NCBI GenBank assembly: GCA_035471925.1
Contig: DATIPO010000053.1
Span: forward strand, 12,490 to 76,489
Direction of reading: 5' to 3'
Source: JANQFM01 sp035471925
Lineage (GTDB): Bacteria; Acidobacteriota; UBA6911; RPQK01; DATIPO01
Length of the DNA stretch: 64,000 nt
The notes under the pieces are model-generated. The model made no database searches. It was not told the DNA's origin and saw only the letters and a program-made list of their open reading frames with translations. Positions 52,274 through 62,692 of this stretch are shown in pieces. A program made the position numbers and the translations under genes. Each line of letters opens with the position of its first letter. The first letter of the stretch is position 1.

Positions 52274-52328
52274 TTGACGAGCCGGAAGAGCATTGATATC
52301 ATTAGCACTCGTTGGAGGCGAGTGCCAA
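52274..52328 (+). promoter_or_regulatory. groESL promoter and CIRCE operator
   Basis: TTGACG (52274-52279), a 17-nt spacer and TATCAT (52297-52302) form the promoter. Overlapping its start region is a CIRCE element, TTAGCACTC-N9-GAGTGCCAA (52302-52328), which differs from the consensus by one base (T to C) in the right arm. HrcA binds CIRCE in many bacteria; hrcA is not in this window. The leader to groES is about 135 nt. Confidence 0.92.
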
Positions 52329-52465
52329 CAGCCGGTTCAAGCGGGCTCTTCCGAAGTCCGTTCCGGCTCATCCCAATAGATCACAGCCGGCGGGTCCGGA
52401 TGCGGACGGCGCCGGTAAGTTTCTGAATCCATTTGAATGGAATTTGTCAAGGAGAGAAGAGAGCT

Positions 52466-52774
52466 ATGAGCAGTATCAAACCTTTGCACGACCGGATCCT
52501 GGTCAAAAGAGTTGAGGCTCAGGAAGATGTGCGCGGCGGCATCGTCATTCCCGACACCGCCAAGGAAAAGCCTCAAGAAGGCGAAGTCGTGGCCGTCGGC
52601 GACGGCAAGATCTTGGATAACGGTGACACGGCCCCCATGGCCGTCAAAGCCGGCGACCGCATCCTTTTCGGTAAGTACTCGGGCACCGAAGTCAAGGTCG
52701 ACGGCACCGACTACCTGATCATGCGCGAGGACGAGGTCCTGGGCGTATTGGTCGGTGAAGCGGTCAGCGCCTAA
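52466..52774 (+). CDS. groES: Co-chaperonin GroES
   Basis: This 102-residue protein is the standard GroES length. It begins MSSIKPLHDRILVKRVEAQEDVRGGIVIPDTAKEKPQEGEVVAVG. The mobile loop (QEDVRGGIVIP) and the C-terminal KYSGTEVKVDGTDYLIMREDEVLGVL are intact. It forms the lid of the GroEL chamber. AAGGAGAG lies upstream of the ATG at 52466. It is the first gene of the groESL operon. Confidence 0.98.
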   Translation: MSSIKPLHDRILVKRVEAQEDVRGGIVIPDTAKEKPQEGEVVAVGDGKILDNGDTAPMAVKAGDRILFGKYSGTEVKVDGTDYLIMREDEVLGVLVGEAVSA

Positions 52775-52846
52775 TCAGCCAGACGGCGCACCGGCGCACG
52801 AGCAACAGGACTCGGAAATTCTCAGCATTTGAAGGAGATAGAAGAT

Positions 52847-54499
<1,653 letters not shown>

Positions 54500-54524
54500 G
54501 ACGCCTGACGTCCTGAACCCTTGT

Positions 54525-54569
54525 GAGGAGCGGGGATCGGAGCCTTTCCGGTCCCGCTCCTCTTTTTTT
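54525..54569 (+). terminator. Rho-independent terminator of groESL
   Basis: The stem GAGGAGCGGG / CCCGCTCCTC with an 18-nt loop is followed by TTTTTTT. Position just after groEL makes the assignment secure. Confidence 0.9.
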
Positions 54570-54599
54570 ATCCGCCGCGATCAGCGATGATGAGAGGCC

Positions 54600-56261
54600 A
54601 TGCCCCGTTCGCGCCAAATGCTGCTGGCCGCCGCCTTCACCCTTCTGGTGGTCTACCTGACTCTTTTCTTCCAGTTGGGGGATGTGGCCTTTATGGGGGC
54701 CGACGAACCCCGCTATGCCCGCATCGCCCAGGAAATGCAGCAGAGCGGCGATTGGGTCACGCCTCGTCTGGAGGGCCGTCCCTGGCTTGAGAAGCCGCCC
54801 CTCTTTTACTGGCTGGCGGCTTCCTCTTATTTCGTCTGGGGCGTGAGCGAAGCGGCGGCCCGCCTCCCCAACGTGCTGCTGGGGGTCGTGACCGCCTTGG
54901 CCGTGGCTTTTATGGGAGCCTTCATCGGGAGTCCCCGTGCCGGCCTTTTTTCGCTGCTCATCCTCATCACTTCGCCGCTTTACGTAGGACTCTCCCGTTC
55001 AGCCAGTACCGACGCCCCCCTCACCGCAGCCCTCAGCTTGGCCTGCATTTGGGCTTTCATGGCCGGTGAGGACGAGTCCTCTCACCGGCGTCGGCTGCTG
55101 TGGAGCGCCTTGGCGGGCTTCGGGCTGGGAGCCGCTGTCCTGGCCAAAGGTCCCGTGGCCCTGGTGCTCTTCGGCGGAATCTTTCTCGTTTATTTCCTGT
55201 GGCTGGAACGGGTGCCTTGGAGTCCCTTGCAGATGGCGGCCGGCGGTGGCGTCTTCCTGTTGACGGCCGTGCCCTGGTACTACTGGGTCTGGCAGGCCAA
55301 CGGATACGACTTCGTCATCACCTTCTGGATCAACCACCACATCGCCCGCTTCGTCTCCGACATCCACCATCACGGCGAGCCTATTTGGTACTACGTGGTG
55401 GTTCTGCTCTTCGGCTTCTTCCCCTGGTTCTTCTATCTTGGACCGGCGGCAGTCGGACTCTGGAAGCGCCTCCGCCAGCGGGGGCATTCAGATGTCCTTG
55501 AAGAGCAGGAGGGGCAGCCGGACCGCAGCGTCCGGGGCGAGGTGTTCGTCTGGATTTGGGCGCTCATCCCCTTCCTCTTTTTCTCGACCGCCAAGAGCAA
55601 GCTGGGAGGCTACATCCTTCCCATTCTTCCGGCTCTGGCCCTCATCGTCGGATTGCTGTGGGACCGCCACGTCGACCTGGAGATCTCGCTCTACCGCCGC
55701 CTCAAACGCAGTACACGCGCTCTCAGCGCCTTCGCTTTGGTTCTGATGGGGGCTCTTCCCATCGCCTCCCATGTTTTCTACGATTCGGCTGCCCTCGGCT
55801 TCTGGCTGGCTCTGCCGCTGGCGGCCGGAATGGCGGTGCTGTGGCTGCGGACGGGACAAGCCAGCCCTGGTCCCGCTTTCCTGACGCTGGTGGCCATGAT
55901 GACGCTTTTCATCTCCACCGCCTATTTCAAGGGAGGACCGTCGATCGAGGACTATCACTCCACACGGGACGTTGTGACCTGGGTGCGGCCCGAACTGAGC
56001 GAGCAGCGGCCGCTGGTCTTCTACCGCTTCTTTCACCACAGCGCCCGCTACTACGCTCACTACCAAGCCCGCAGCCAGGCTATCCACAGCTACGACGAGC
56101 TGCTCGATTTCCTCAGTCAGGCCTCTTGGGAGCGCTATCTCGTCCTCACCAAGGAGGAAGGGCGGCGAGACTTGGAAACCTATTTCCACTCCCGCCTGCT
56201 CAGCCGCCAGGGTGAGTTCTATCTGCTGGAAGTCCGCCCGCAGGCGGGCCGCTCCCAATAG
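54600..56261 (+). CDS. Glycosyltransferase family 39 (ArnT/PMT-like) membrane protein
   Basis: This 553-residue protein has about 10-12 membrane helices. The N-terminal signature is MGADEPRYARIAQEMQQSGDWVTPRLEG and PWLEKPPLFYWLAA, the ADEPRYA acidic motif of ArnT- and PMT-type transferases that use polyprenyl-linked sugars at the periplasmic face. The remainder includes VLAKGPVALVLF and a C-terminal soluble segment. The acceptor (lipid A or protein) cannot be read. It starts after the groESL terminator and converges on the mhqD-like gene. Confidence 0.88.
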   Translation: MPRSRQMLLAAAFTLLVVYLTLFFQLGDVAFMGADEPRYARIAQEMQQSGDWVTPRLEGRPWLEKPPLFYWLAASSYFVWGVSEAAARLPNVLLGVVTALAVAFMGAFIGSPRAGLFSLLILITSPLYVGLSRSASTDAPLTAALSLACIWAFMAGEDESSHRRRLLWSALAGFGLGAAVLAKGPVALVLFGGIFLVYFLWLERVPWSPLQMAAGGGVFLLTAVPWYYWVWQANGYDFVITFWINHHIARFVSDIHHHGEPIWYYVVVLLFGFFPWFFYLGPAAVGLWKRLRQRGHSDVLEEQEGQPDRSVRGEVFVWIWALIPFLFFSTAKSKLGGYILPILPALALIVGLLWDRHVDLEISLYRRLKRSTRALSAFALVLMGALPIASHVFYDSAALGFWLALPLAAGMAVLWLRTGQASPGPAFLTLVAMMTLFISTAYFKGGPSIEDYHSTRDVVTWVRPELSEQRPLVFYRFFHHSARYYAHYQARSQAIHSYDELLDFLSQASWERYLVLTKEEGRRDLETYFHSRLLSRQGEFYLLEVRPQAGRSQ

Positions 56262-56282
56262 CCGCACGGATTGAAAGGTCAG

Positions 56283-56927
56283 TCATCCGGCCAGCAGCGA
56301 GCGCATCAGGGTGCGGACTTGTTCGATTTCGTCGGGAATGACCATGTGGCCGAGGCCGGAGTAGATCCTCTTGGTGACCTGTCCGCCCAGCGTCTCCAGG
56401 TGATCGGCCGAGTACTCGACCCTCTCCAGGGGGATGTGGGGGTCCACGTCGGAGCAGCCCAGGAAGACGGGCGTGCCTTCCAGATCGCCCTGGTCTTGGC
56501 GTCGGACCTCGGGCGGACCGATGAGGCCGCCGCTGAGGGCCGCCAGTCCGCCGTAACGTCTGGCATTTCGAGCGGCGTACTCGAGGGACAGGCAAGCCCC
56601 CTGAGAGAAGCCCAGCAGGATCGTGCGCTCGGCCTCGATCTCCTCTTGGGCGCAGTAGGCCAGGATCTGGCCGATTCGCCGCAGGGCCGAGGAAAGCCAG
56701 GGCTCGTTGGCTTCCAATGGAGCGATGAAGCGGTCCGGATACCAACTGTGCCGGGCTGCCTGAGGGGCCAGATAGGCAAAGCCGTCAATCTTGAAATGGG
56801 ACGCCAGGCCGAGGATGTCTTGAGCCGGAGCGCCGCGTCCGTGGATCATGATCATGGCGGCGTGGGCTTGCTTGAGGTCTTCGCCGGCCGTGAGCAGAAC
56901 CTGGTCTTGGTGGGGAGAGTCGTTCAT
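56283..56927 (-). CDS. Carboxylesterase/phospholipase-type hydrolase, MhqD-like
   Basis: This 214-residue alpha/beta hydrolase begins with AAMIMIHGRGAPAQDILGL (oxyanion GRG). The nucleophile serine is in LLGFSQGACLSLE, an acid is near GCSDVDPHIPLERV, and the histidine is in SGLGHMVIPDE. MhqD-like hydrolases occur next to ring-cleaving dioxygenases in quinone detoxification operons of Bacillus. Here the start overlaps the dioxygenase stop by 4 nt, matching that partnership. Function is inferred from homology and context. Confidence 0.85.
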   Translation of the reverse strand: MNDSPHQDQVLLTAGEDLKQAHAAMIMIHGRGAPAQDILGLASHFKIDGFAYLAPQAARHSWYPDRFIAPLEANEPWLSSALRRIGQILAYCAQEEIEAERTILLGFSQGACLSLEYAARNARRYGGLAALSGGLIGPPEVRRQDQGDLEGTPVFLGCSDVDPHIPLERVEYSADHLETLGGQVTKRIYSGLGHMVIPDEIEQVRTLMRSLLAG

Positions 56928-57874
56928 GCTTGGCCCCCCGGGGGCCTGACCGGCGGCAGGGCCTCTTCGATCCGGGGCCTCCGCTCCTCAAGCCAGGAGG
57001 GCAGCTTCAGGTTGTGGCCCAGGTCCTCAACCGACTCGTCGGCGGTGAAGCCGGGCCCGTCGGTGGCGAGCTCGAAAAGCACTCCCCCGGCCTCTCGGAA
57101 ATAGATGGAATGGAAATAGTTGCGGTCGAGGATGGGTGTGACGTTGTAACCTTGTTCGGCCAGTTTTCTCCGCCAGGAGTCCTGCTCGCCCTGGTCGGGG
57201 ACCCTCCAAGCGATGTGATGGACGCTGCCGCGTCCTCCCATGGCCCTCGGGGCCGCCGGATCGACCACGACGTCCACGATCGAAGCTGACTCGCCCGCCG
57301 CGCCAAAGCGGAATCGGTTCCCTTCGGATCCTTCCTGGCTAAAGCCCATGGTTTCGACCAGGAGCTTGGCGGTCAGATCGTAGTCCCGCTCGCACAGAGT
57401 GACCGAATGAAAGCCGCGGATGGCCTGCTCAGAGCCTACCCGAGAGTCGGCCCAAGGCTCGAAGGCACCGGCGACGGGACTGGCGACCAACTCCAAAGGC
57501 AGCCCCTCGGGGTCGCGAAAGCTGAGCAGGTCTTCGCCCATGCGGCGCTCGCGCTCGGCTTCCACCTGATGGGATTTCAGACGCTCCTCCCAAAAACCCA
57601 ATTGGCCGGGAGGCAGGCAGAAGGCGGTGGCCGAGGTCTGGCCTGTCCCGGCCCGTCCCCGTCCGGCCGTCTTCCAGGGGAAAAAAGTGAGGATGCTTCC
57701 GGGACGTCCGACTTCGTCTCCGTAGTAGAAGTGATAGGTGCCGGGATCGTCAAAATTGACGGTCTTTTTGACCAGGCGCAGTCCCAGGACGCCGACATAG
57801 AAGTCGAGGTTGATCTGGGCGTCCCTGGCGATGGCGGTGACGTGGTGCAGTCCGGCGATTGGTTTCTGGCTCAT
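56924..57874 (-). CDS. Ring-cleaving dioxygenase of the VOC family, MhqO-like
   Basis: This 316-residue protein has two glyoxalase/VOC repeats: GLHHVTAIARDAQINLDFYVGVLGLRLVKKTVNFDDPGTYHFYYGD, and the second around GFHSVTLCERDYDLTAKLL and VHHIAWRVPD. The metal ligands (His, His, Glu) are spread over these. The family opens hydroquinone-type aromatic rings with O2 and Fe(II) or Mn(II). The start at 57874 is 5 nt after the radical SAM gene's stop, and the stop overlaps the mhqD-like start. Together they suggest a detoxification or aromatic catabolism unit. Confidence 0.88.
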   Translation of the reverse strand: MSQKPIAGLHHVTAIARDAQINLDFYVGVLGLRLVKKTVNFDDPGTYHFYYGDEVGRPGSILTFFPWKTAGRGRAGTGQTSATAFCLPPGQLGFWEERLKSHQVEAERERRMGEDLLSFRDPEGLPLELVASPVAGAFEPWADSRVGSEQAIRGFHSVTLCERDYDLTAKLLVETMGFSQEGSEGNRFRFGAAGESASIVDVVVDPAAPRAMGGRGSVHHIAWRVPDQGEQDSWRRKLAEQGYNVTPILDRNYFHSIYFREAGGVLFELATDGPGFTADESVEDLGHNLKLPSWLEERRPRIEEALPPVRPPGGQA

Positions 57875-57879
57875 GGGAT

Positions 57880-58992
57880 CTAAAGGCTGAGTTGCAGCAG
57901 GCGGTCGCCGACCTCCACCTCGGAGGGGATGGCGTCTGAGTCGAAGACGCGGCTCCAGACGTCGGCGTTTTCCATGCAGGTGTAAGTGCGGGTCGAGGGC
58001 GAGGCGGCTTCGATCCACGAGCGCACTTTGGAGAGCATCTCAACCCTGAGCGGCTTGAAGTAGCGCAATTTGCCGTCGCTGGTGGGCATCAGTTCGCCCA
58101 GGGGCAGCGAGGAGTGAGGAAAGCGCTCGCGCATGATCTCCTTAAGGTGGGGGGCCATGCGCAAAGCCCCCAGCGAAATGTAGGGAATCGAGTCCCCGGG
58201 GATGCGCTGGAAGATTTCTTGCACCAAGCCGCGGTAGTGCTTCTCCCAGTCCGCGATGCGCACGATGGGATCGATGTGGAAGACCACCGGATAGCCCGCT
58301 TCCACGCAGCGTTCTGCGGCGCTTAAGCGCTCCTCGATGGAAGCCGTCTTATGTTCTTCGGCCTCTTGCACCGTCCTGGGGTTGATCGACCAGGAGACGA
58401 TGGTGCGTCCGCCGTGGTCGAGGTCCATGAGAAGGTCCACGCAATCGCTCTTGGTCTTGAATTCCAGTACGGCGTTGCGACGGCGGGCGAAAAACTCCAC
58501 CAGGGGACGACTGTATTCCGTCAACGGATCCAGGGCCAGCGAATCGGCCAACTCCCCGGTGCCCACCCGGAACTGGCTGGCCGGCGAAGCTGAGAAGACC
58601 TGGTCCAATTCGTCGAGCAGATCCTGGTGATTGGCGTAGACGACCATCTGGGGCAGGTTGAGATAGGACTGAAGGTAGCAGTAGCTGCACTCCATGTGGC
58701 AGTTGGAGGCATAGTTGACCACGAAGTAGTTGCAGCACACGTTGCTGTGGCCCGCTCGGGTAGTTCCCGCGGGGCAGGGTTTGAAGAAGCGTCCCTGATG
58801 ACGGCACAGCAGCAGTTGCCGCTTGGCTTGGGCAATGCTGGGTTGGAAGCGGCGCGATTCCTCCACCAGGCTGTCCACGTCGGGCACAAGGCGCACCGGG
58901 ACGCCGGGCAAATTGCGGAGCACGTTGGAGGCGATGGACGTGTCGGCCACCGCCTCCTCCATCAAGATCTCCTGGGGACTGTAAACGCGCAT
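57880..58992 (-). CDS. Spore photoproduct lyase-family radical SAM protein
   Basis: This protein of about 370 residues has the radical SAM cluster motif Cx3Cx2C as Cys98-HME-Cys102-SY-Cys105 in NCHMECSYCYLQ. SPL-like features follow, such as YLNLPQMVVYANHQDLLDEL, FKTKSDCVDLLM and ISLGALRMAPHL. Two additional cysteines (CCNY) lie just before. True SPL repairs the spore DNA photoproduct, but SPL-like proteins also occur in non-spore formers with unknown roles. The ATG at 58992 starts conserved sequence; the frame stays open to 59094. It heads the unit with the ring-cleaving dioxygenase and hydrolase. Confidence 0.85.
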   Translation of the reverse strand: MRVYSPQEILMEEAVADTSIASNVLRNLPGVPVRLVPDVDSLVEESRRFQPSIAQAKRQLLLCRHQGRFFKPCPAGTTRAGHSNVCCNYFVVNYASNCHMECSYCYLQSYLNLPQMVVYANHQDLLDELDQVFSASPASQFRVGTGELADSLALDPLTEYSRPLVEFFARRRNAVLEFKTKSDCVDLLMDLDHGGRTIVSWSINPRTVQEAEEHKTASIEERLSAAERCVEAGYPVVFHIDPIVRIADWEKHYRGLVQEIFQRIPGDSIPYISLGALRMAPHLKEIMRERFPHSSLPLGELMPTSDGKLRYFKPLRVEMLSKVRSWIEAASPSTRTYTCMENADVWSRVFDSDAIPSEVEVGDRLLQLSL

Positions 58993-59226
58993 GGAACCAA
59001 TATACCGGTTTGCCGCCAAGCGGCGCTGCGGGGCGGCCTTTGCGTTCAAGTCGGTACCGTCAGGAATTGCTTCAAATGAGCCGAAAATATGCACTTATGT
59101 GCCTTTTATGCAACCTATTCTTGCATCCATGGATCTGTTCTGTGCGCTGGAGGTGTGGATTGCCGGTCAAAACTGCACCTGTCAGCGTCTTCCGTTGAGA
59201 TATGAAAGAAACCTACGCTATTGGCC

Positions 59227-59508
59227 ATGAAATTGGATATTCGGATGATGCGGAAAATCGGTCGCCGCATCCGGCAGAGGCGCCGCCTCAAAAACCTCAC
59301 TCAGGAGGACTTGGCGGAACTGAGCGGCTACAGCACCGGCTATATCGGGAGCATCGAGAATGCGCGCAAGGTCCCTTCCATCGTTTTCATTTTCGACGTG
59401 GCTTCGGCGTTGGAGACCTCGGCGGCCGACCTTCTCATCGACTCGCGGGGGGGTCCTGACCGCGAGGAGATCAAGGAGAAGATCCGTCAGTTGGTCGACC
59501 AGCTCTGA
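59227..59508 (+). CDS. XRE-family helix-turn-helix regulator
   Basis: This 93-residue protein is almost only the HTH domain: IGRRIRQRRRLKNLTQEDLAELSGYSTGYIGSIENARKVPSI with the standard Cro/C1 helices. A tail ADLLIDSRGGPDREEIKEKIRQLVDQL follows and may dimerise. It diverges from the radical SAM gene, with a 234-bp spacer in which no operator is obvious. Its target could be that divergent unit or its own gene. The start at 59227 (MKLDIRM) is preferred over a TTG 6 nt upstream. Confidence 0.9.
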   Translation: MKLDIRMMRKIGRRIRQRRRLKNLTQEDLAELSGYSTGYIGSIENARKVPSIVFIFDVASALETSAADLLIDSRGGPDREEIKEKIRQLVDQL

Positions 59509-59574
59509 TCCCCATTCTTTAAACTTCATCAAGATTGTCTATCCGCTGCTTTTCCCGTTTGGCGGGAGTTTGGC

Positions 59575-59603
59575 TTGATCTCAGTCTCCGCTGAGGCTAA
59601 GAT
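59575..59603 (+). promoter_or_regulatory. Sigma-70 promoter of the DEAD-box gene
   Basis: TTGATC (59575-59580), a 17-nt spacer and TAAGAT (59598-59603) make a clear promoter. It lies inside the longer open frame of the helicase gene, so the in-frame TTG at 59575 is not a translation start. The leader is about 95 nt. Confidence 0.65.
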
Positions 59604-59703
59604 GCACACGAATGCCGACCTCCCGATGCGACGCCCCGAGAGGGCGCCCCGACTTGAACGGCACTTCCGGCCTGTACTTCCAGAGCGAAACTCACGGAAA
59701 ACG

Positions 59704-61224
59704 ATGAAAGACAATAAGACGACGAATTCACCAAGCAACCCGTCTGAGGACGGCCCACAAGAGCCGGCATTGCCTGAGGTTTCGCTGGACGACCTTCCTG
59801 AAGAGTTGCGGCGGGCGGCCGGCAAAGCCGGTTGGGAAACACTCATGCCGGTGCAGAAGAGGGCTATTCCCTACCTGCTGGAAGGCCGCGACCTGATGGT
59901 GCAGTCGCGCACCGGAAGCGGCAAGACAGGGGCCTTTCTGCTTCCGCTCCTGCAGCGCATCGACCCTTCCCATAACGTGACCCAGGCCATGGTCCTGACT
60001 CCTACCCGGGAATTGGCCGCCCAAGTGGCCCGCGAATCCGAGCGGCTCAGTTCGCAAGGATCCGGCGTGCGCACGGTGGTGGTCTACGGCGGAGTGGGCT
60101 ACGGGGCCCAAATGAAGGGCCTCAAGGCGGGGGCCCATCTGGTGGTGGGAACGCCCGGACGCATCCTCGACCACCTGCAACGCGGGACCATGAAGCTCAA
60201 CAATCTTCGCTACATGATCTTCGATGAAGCCGACCGTCTCATGTCGATGGGTTTCTTCCCCGACATGAAGCGCCTCCAGGAGTACTTGCCCAATAAGCGC
60301 CACACCTACATGTTCTCGGCCACCTATCCGCCCAGCGTGGTACGTCTGGCTGAGATGTTTCTGGACCGTCCCGAGCGCCTCAACCTGAGCCGCGACACGC
60401 TGCACGTGGTGGACACCGAGCACGTCTACCACGTTGTCGACCCCATGGACAAAGACCGGGCCTTGATCCGCCTGATCGAGATGGAGAATCCCGAGTCGGC
60501 CATCATCTTCTGCAACCGGAAATCGACGGTCGAGTACGTGACTCAGGTACTTCGGCGTTTCGGCTACCACGCCGACATGCTCATGTCGGACTTGAGTCAG
60601 AAGGCCCGCGAGCGTGTCCTCAAGCGCTTGCGCGATAAGGAGCTGACTTTCCTGGTGGCTACCGACGTGGCCGCCCGGGGCATCGACATCGAACTGCTCT
60701 CCCACGTCATCCAATACGACTTTCCCGAAGAGGTCGAGAACTACATTCACCGGGCCGGACGTACAGGCCGCGCGGGAGCGGTGGGAATGGCCGCCACTCT
60801 GGCCAGCCATGCCGAGGAGCTCAACCTCAAGAAGGCGGCCAAGAGCCTGGGCGTTCCCATGGAATGCCGTCCCCTGCCGGAAGACGAGGACGTGGAGAAG
60901 GTGGTGGCCGAACGCGCCACCACATTGCTGGAAGCCGACTTGCGCTCGCGCGACTCCCTCAAGCGCGAACGCCTGCGGCGCATGATTCCCCTGGCCGACT
61001 CGCTGAGCGAAAGCGAAGACGAGAAGCTGCTCATCGCCATGCTTTTGGACGACTACTACCAGAAGAAGCTTCATCAGCCGGAGACTTGGACCGATATCGA
61101 GTCCGAGCCCCCCAAGCCTACGTCCCACAAGGGGGGAGGCAAGGGCGGCCACGGACGCCGCGGAAGAGGCCGAGGCAAGGGCGGACGGGGCAAGAGGCGG
61201 GGCCGAGGCGGTCGCCGCTCGTGA
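59704..61224 (+). CDS. DEAD-box RNA helicase with basic Arg/Gly-rich tail
   Basis: This 506-residue helicase has the full motif set: Q-motif MPVQKRAIPYLLEG, motif I QSRTGSGKTGAFLLP, motif II YMIFDEADRLMSMG, motif III MFSATYPP, DVAARGID and HRAGRTGRAG. The C-terminal tail of about 30 residues is almost pure Gly, Arg and Lys (GRRGRGRGKGGRGKRRGRGG), expected to bind RNA. It unwinds RNA, possibly in ribosome assembly or mRNA decay. The ATG at 59704 begins the conserved protein; a longer frame is not supported because a promoter lies within it. It is followed directly by the NSS gene. Confidence 0.93.
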   Translation: MKDNKTTNSPSNPSEDGPQEPALPEVSLDDLPEELRRAAGKAGWETLMPVQKRAIPYLLEGRDLMVQSRTGSGKTGAFLLPLLQRIDPSHNVTQAMVLTPTRELAAQVARESERLSSQGSGVRTVVVYGGVGYGAQMKGLKAGAHLVVGTPGRILDHLQRGTMKLNNLRYMIFDEADRLMSMGFFPDMKRLQEYLPNKRHTYMFSATYPPSVVRLAEMFLDRPERLNLSRDTLHVVDTEHVYHVVDPMDKDRALIRLIEMENPESAIIFCNRKSTVEYVTQVLRRFGYHADMLMSDLSQKARERVLKRLRDKELTFLVATDVAARGIDIELLSHVIQYDFPEEVENYIHRAGRTGRAGAVGMAATLASHAEELNLKKAAKSLGVPMECRPLPEDEDVEKVVAERATTLLEADLRSRDSLKRERLRRMIPLADSLSESEDEKLLIAMLLDDYYQKKLHQPETWTDIESEPPKPTSHKGGGKGGHGRRGRGRGKGGRGKRRGRGGRRS

Positions 61225-61225
61225 C

Positions 61226-62533
61226 ATGACCGCGCCGCAAACCGAGTCCGGGACCCGCGACACCTTCGGATCGACGCTGGGCACCGTCCTGACCACGGCC
61301 GGCGTCGCCATCGGACTGGGCAACATCTGGCGCTTTCCCTACATGATGGGCGCCTTCGGCGGTGCTTGGTTCCTCATCGTCTACCTGGCTGTTGTGGTGG
61401 GACTGGGCGTGCCGGCCTTGATGAGCGAATGGGCGCTGGGACGCTGTCTCCGGCGCGGGCCCATGGGCGCCTTCGAAAGGGCCTCTTTCCCGGTCGGCAA
61501 AGCCTGGGGATGGTTGCTGCTGATCACCGTGGTGATGGCTTCTTCTTACTACGCCGTGGTTTTGGGATGGGTGCTGTGCTACGCCGTCTTCTTCGCCACC
61601 GGGCAAGCGACCGCGCCCGCCGACCAGATGTTCGACTCGCTGGCTGGGAGTCTGCCCACCCAGTTTGCTGGAGTGTGGGTCTGCCTGGCCCTCTCCTGCG
61701 CGGCCTTGGCCTGGGGCGTCAAGAGCGGAATCCAGCGCGTGAGTTCATGGTTCACGCCTCTCTTCTTCGCTCTCTTTCTGGGCCTGATCGTCTACGTCCT
61801 GTCCCTGCCTCAGGCCTGGACGCGCTTCTGGAGCTACTTGCTCGAAAGCACCGGCGACTTCAGCGCTCAAACCGTTCTGGCGGCCTTGGGACAGGGCCTC
61901 TTCTCCCTCAGCCTGGGCGGGACCTACATGCTGGTCTACGGCAGCTACCTGCGGGACCGGGAAGACATCCCCCGAGGCGCTCTGATGACGGCGTCCTTGG
62001 ACGTTTCGGCGGCCATGCTGGCTTGCTTGCTGGTCATCCCTTCAGTCCTAGTCTTTGGAATCGACTTGGCCAGCGGGCCGTCCCTGATGTTCGTCACCAT
62101 GCCACAGGTCTTTCAGAGCATGACGGGAGGGGCCCTGGCCGGGACGCTCTTCTTCCTCTCTGTCCTGCTGGTGGCCCTGCTGTCGCTGATCGGAGCCTAC
62201 GAGGTCATCGTGGCCGCACTTGGCGACGCCTGGGGCTGGCCGCGCCCCAAGGCCCTGATCTTCATCCTGCTCACCCAGACTGTGCTGATCGTGCCCCCCA
62301 TGCTCAGCCGCGATTACATTTTCTACAGCGACCTCATCTGGGGTTCGACCATGCAGCCTGTCGGAGCCGCCCTGTCGGTCATGGCCCTGGCCTGGAGCCT
62401 GGGGCGCGCCAAAGCCCTGGAAGAGATCTCGCGCCAGTCCAGACTGCCGGTCCCGGGTTTCCTCGTCACTTGGCTGCGCTGGGTGGTTCCCGGGGCCATC
62501 GTCTTGGGCCTGATCTACGGTTGGACCGGCTGA
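61226..62533 (+). CDS. Neurotransmitter:sodium symporter family transporter
   Basis: This 435-residue transporter has the LeuT-type signature TTAGVAIGLGNIWRFPYMMGAFGG in helix 1, with the unwound region G-x-G-N, and LSLGGTYMLVYGSYL in helix 6. About 11-12 helices are present. It takes up an amino acid or similar solute with Na+ at the inner membrane; the substrate is not evident. It begins 1 nt after the helicase stop, so they are cotranscribed. Confidence 0.92.
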   Translation: MTAPQTESGTRDTFGSTLGTVLTTAGVAIGLGNIWRFPYMMGAFGGAWFLIVYLAVVVGLGVPALMSEWALGRCLRRGPMGAFERASFPVGKAWGWLLLITVVMASSYYAVVLGWVLCYAVFFATGQATAPADQMFDSLAGSLPTQFAGVWVCLALSCAALAWGVKSGIQRVSSWFTPLFFALFLGLIVYVLSLPQAWTRFWSYLLESTGDFSAQTVLAALGQGLFSLSLGGTYMLVYGSYLRDREDIPRGALMTASLDVSAAMLACLLVIPSVLVFGIDLASGPSLMFVTMPQVFQSMTGGALAGTLFFLSVLLVALLSLIGAYEVIVAALGDAWGWPRPKALIFILLTQTVLIVPPMLSRDYIFYSDLIWGSTMQPVGAALSVMALAWSLGRAKALEEISRQSRLPVPGFLVTWLRWVVPGAIVLGLIYGWTG

Positions 62534-62657
62534 CCAGGGTTTCGCTCCGGCGATGCGGCCGGCCCGCCTTCCCCTCTTCGGCTCTTGGTGGGGCCGTGCA
62601 AGAGGACCGTCCGATCAGGCGATAGAGGGGGACGGGGTTCCGCCGTTTCTAAAGCCC

Positions 62658-62666
62658 TGATAAGAT
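62658..62666 (+). promoter_or_regulatory. Extended -10 promoter of cysS
   Basis: TGA-TAAGAT (62658-62666) forms an extended -10 element 26 nt before the cysS ATG. No clear -35 is seen. Confidence 0.5.
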
Positions 62667-62692
62667 AGCTTTTCGACGGGAACCGAGTGGCT

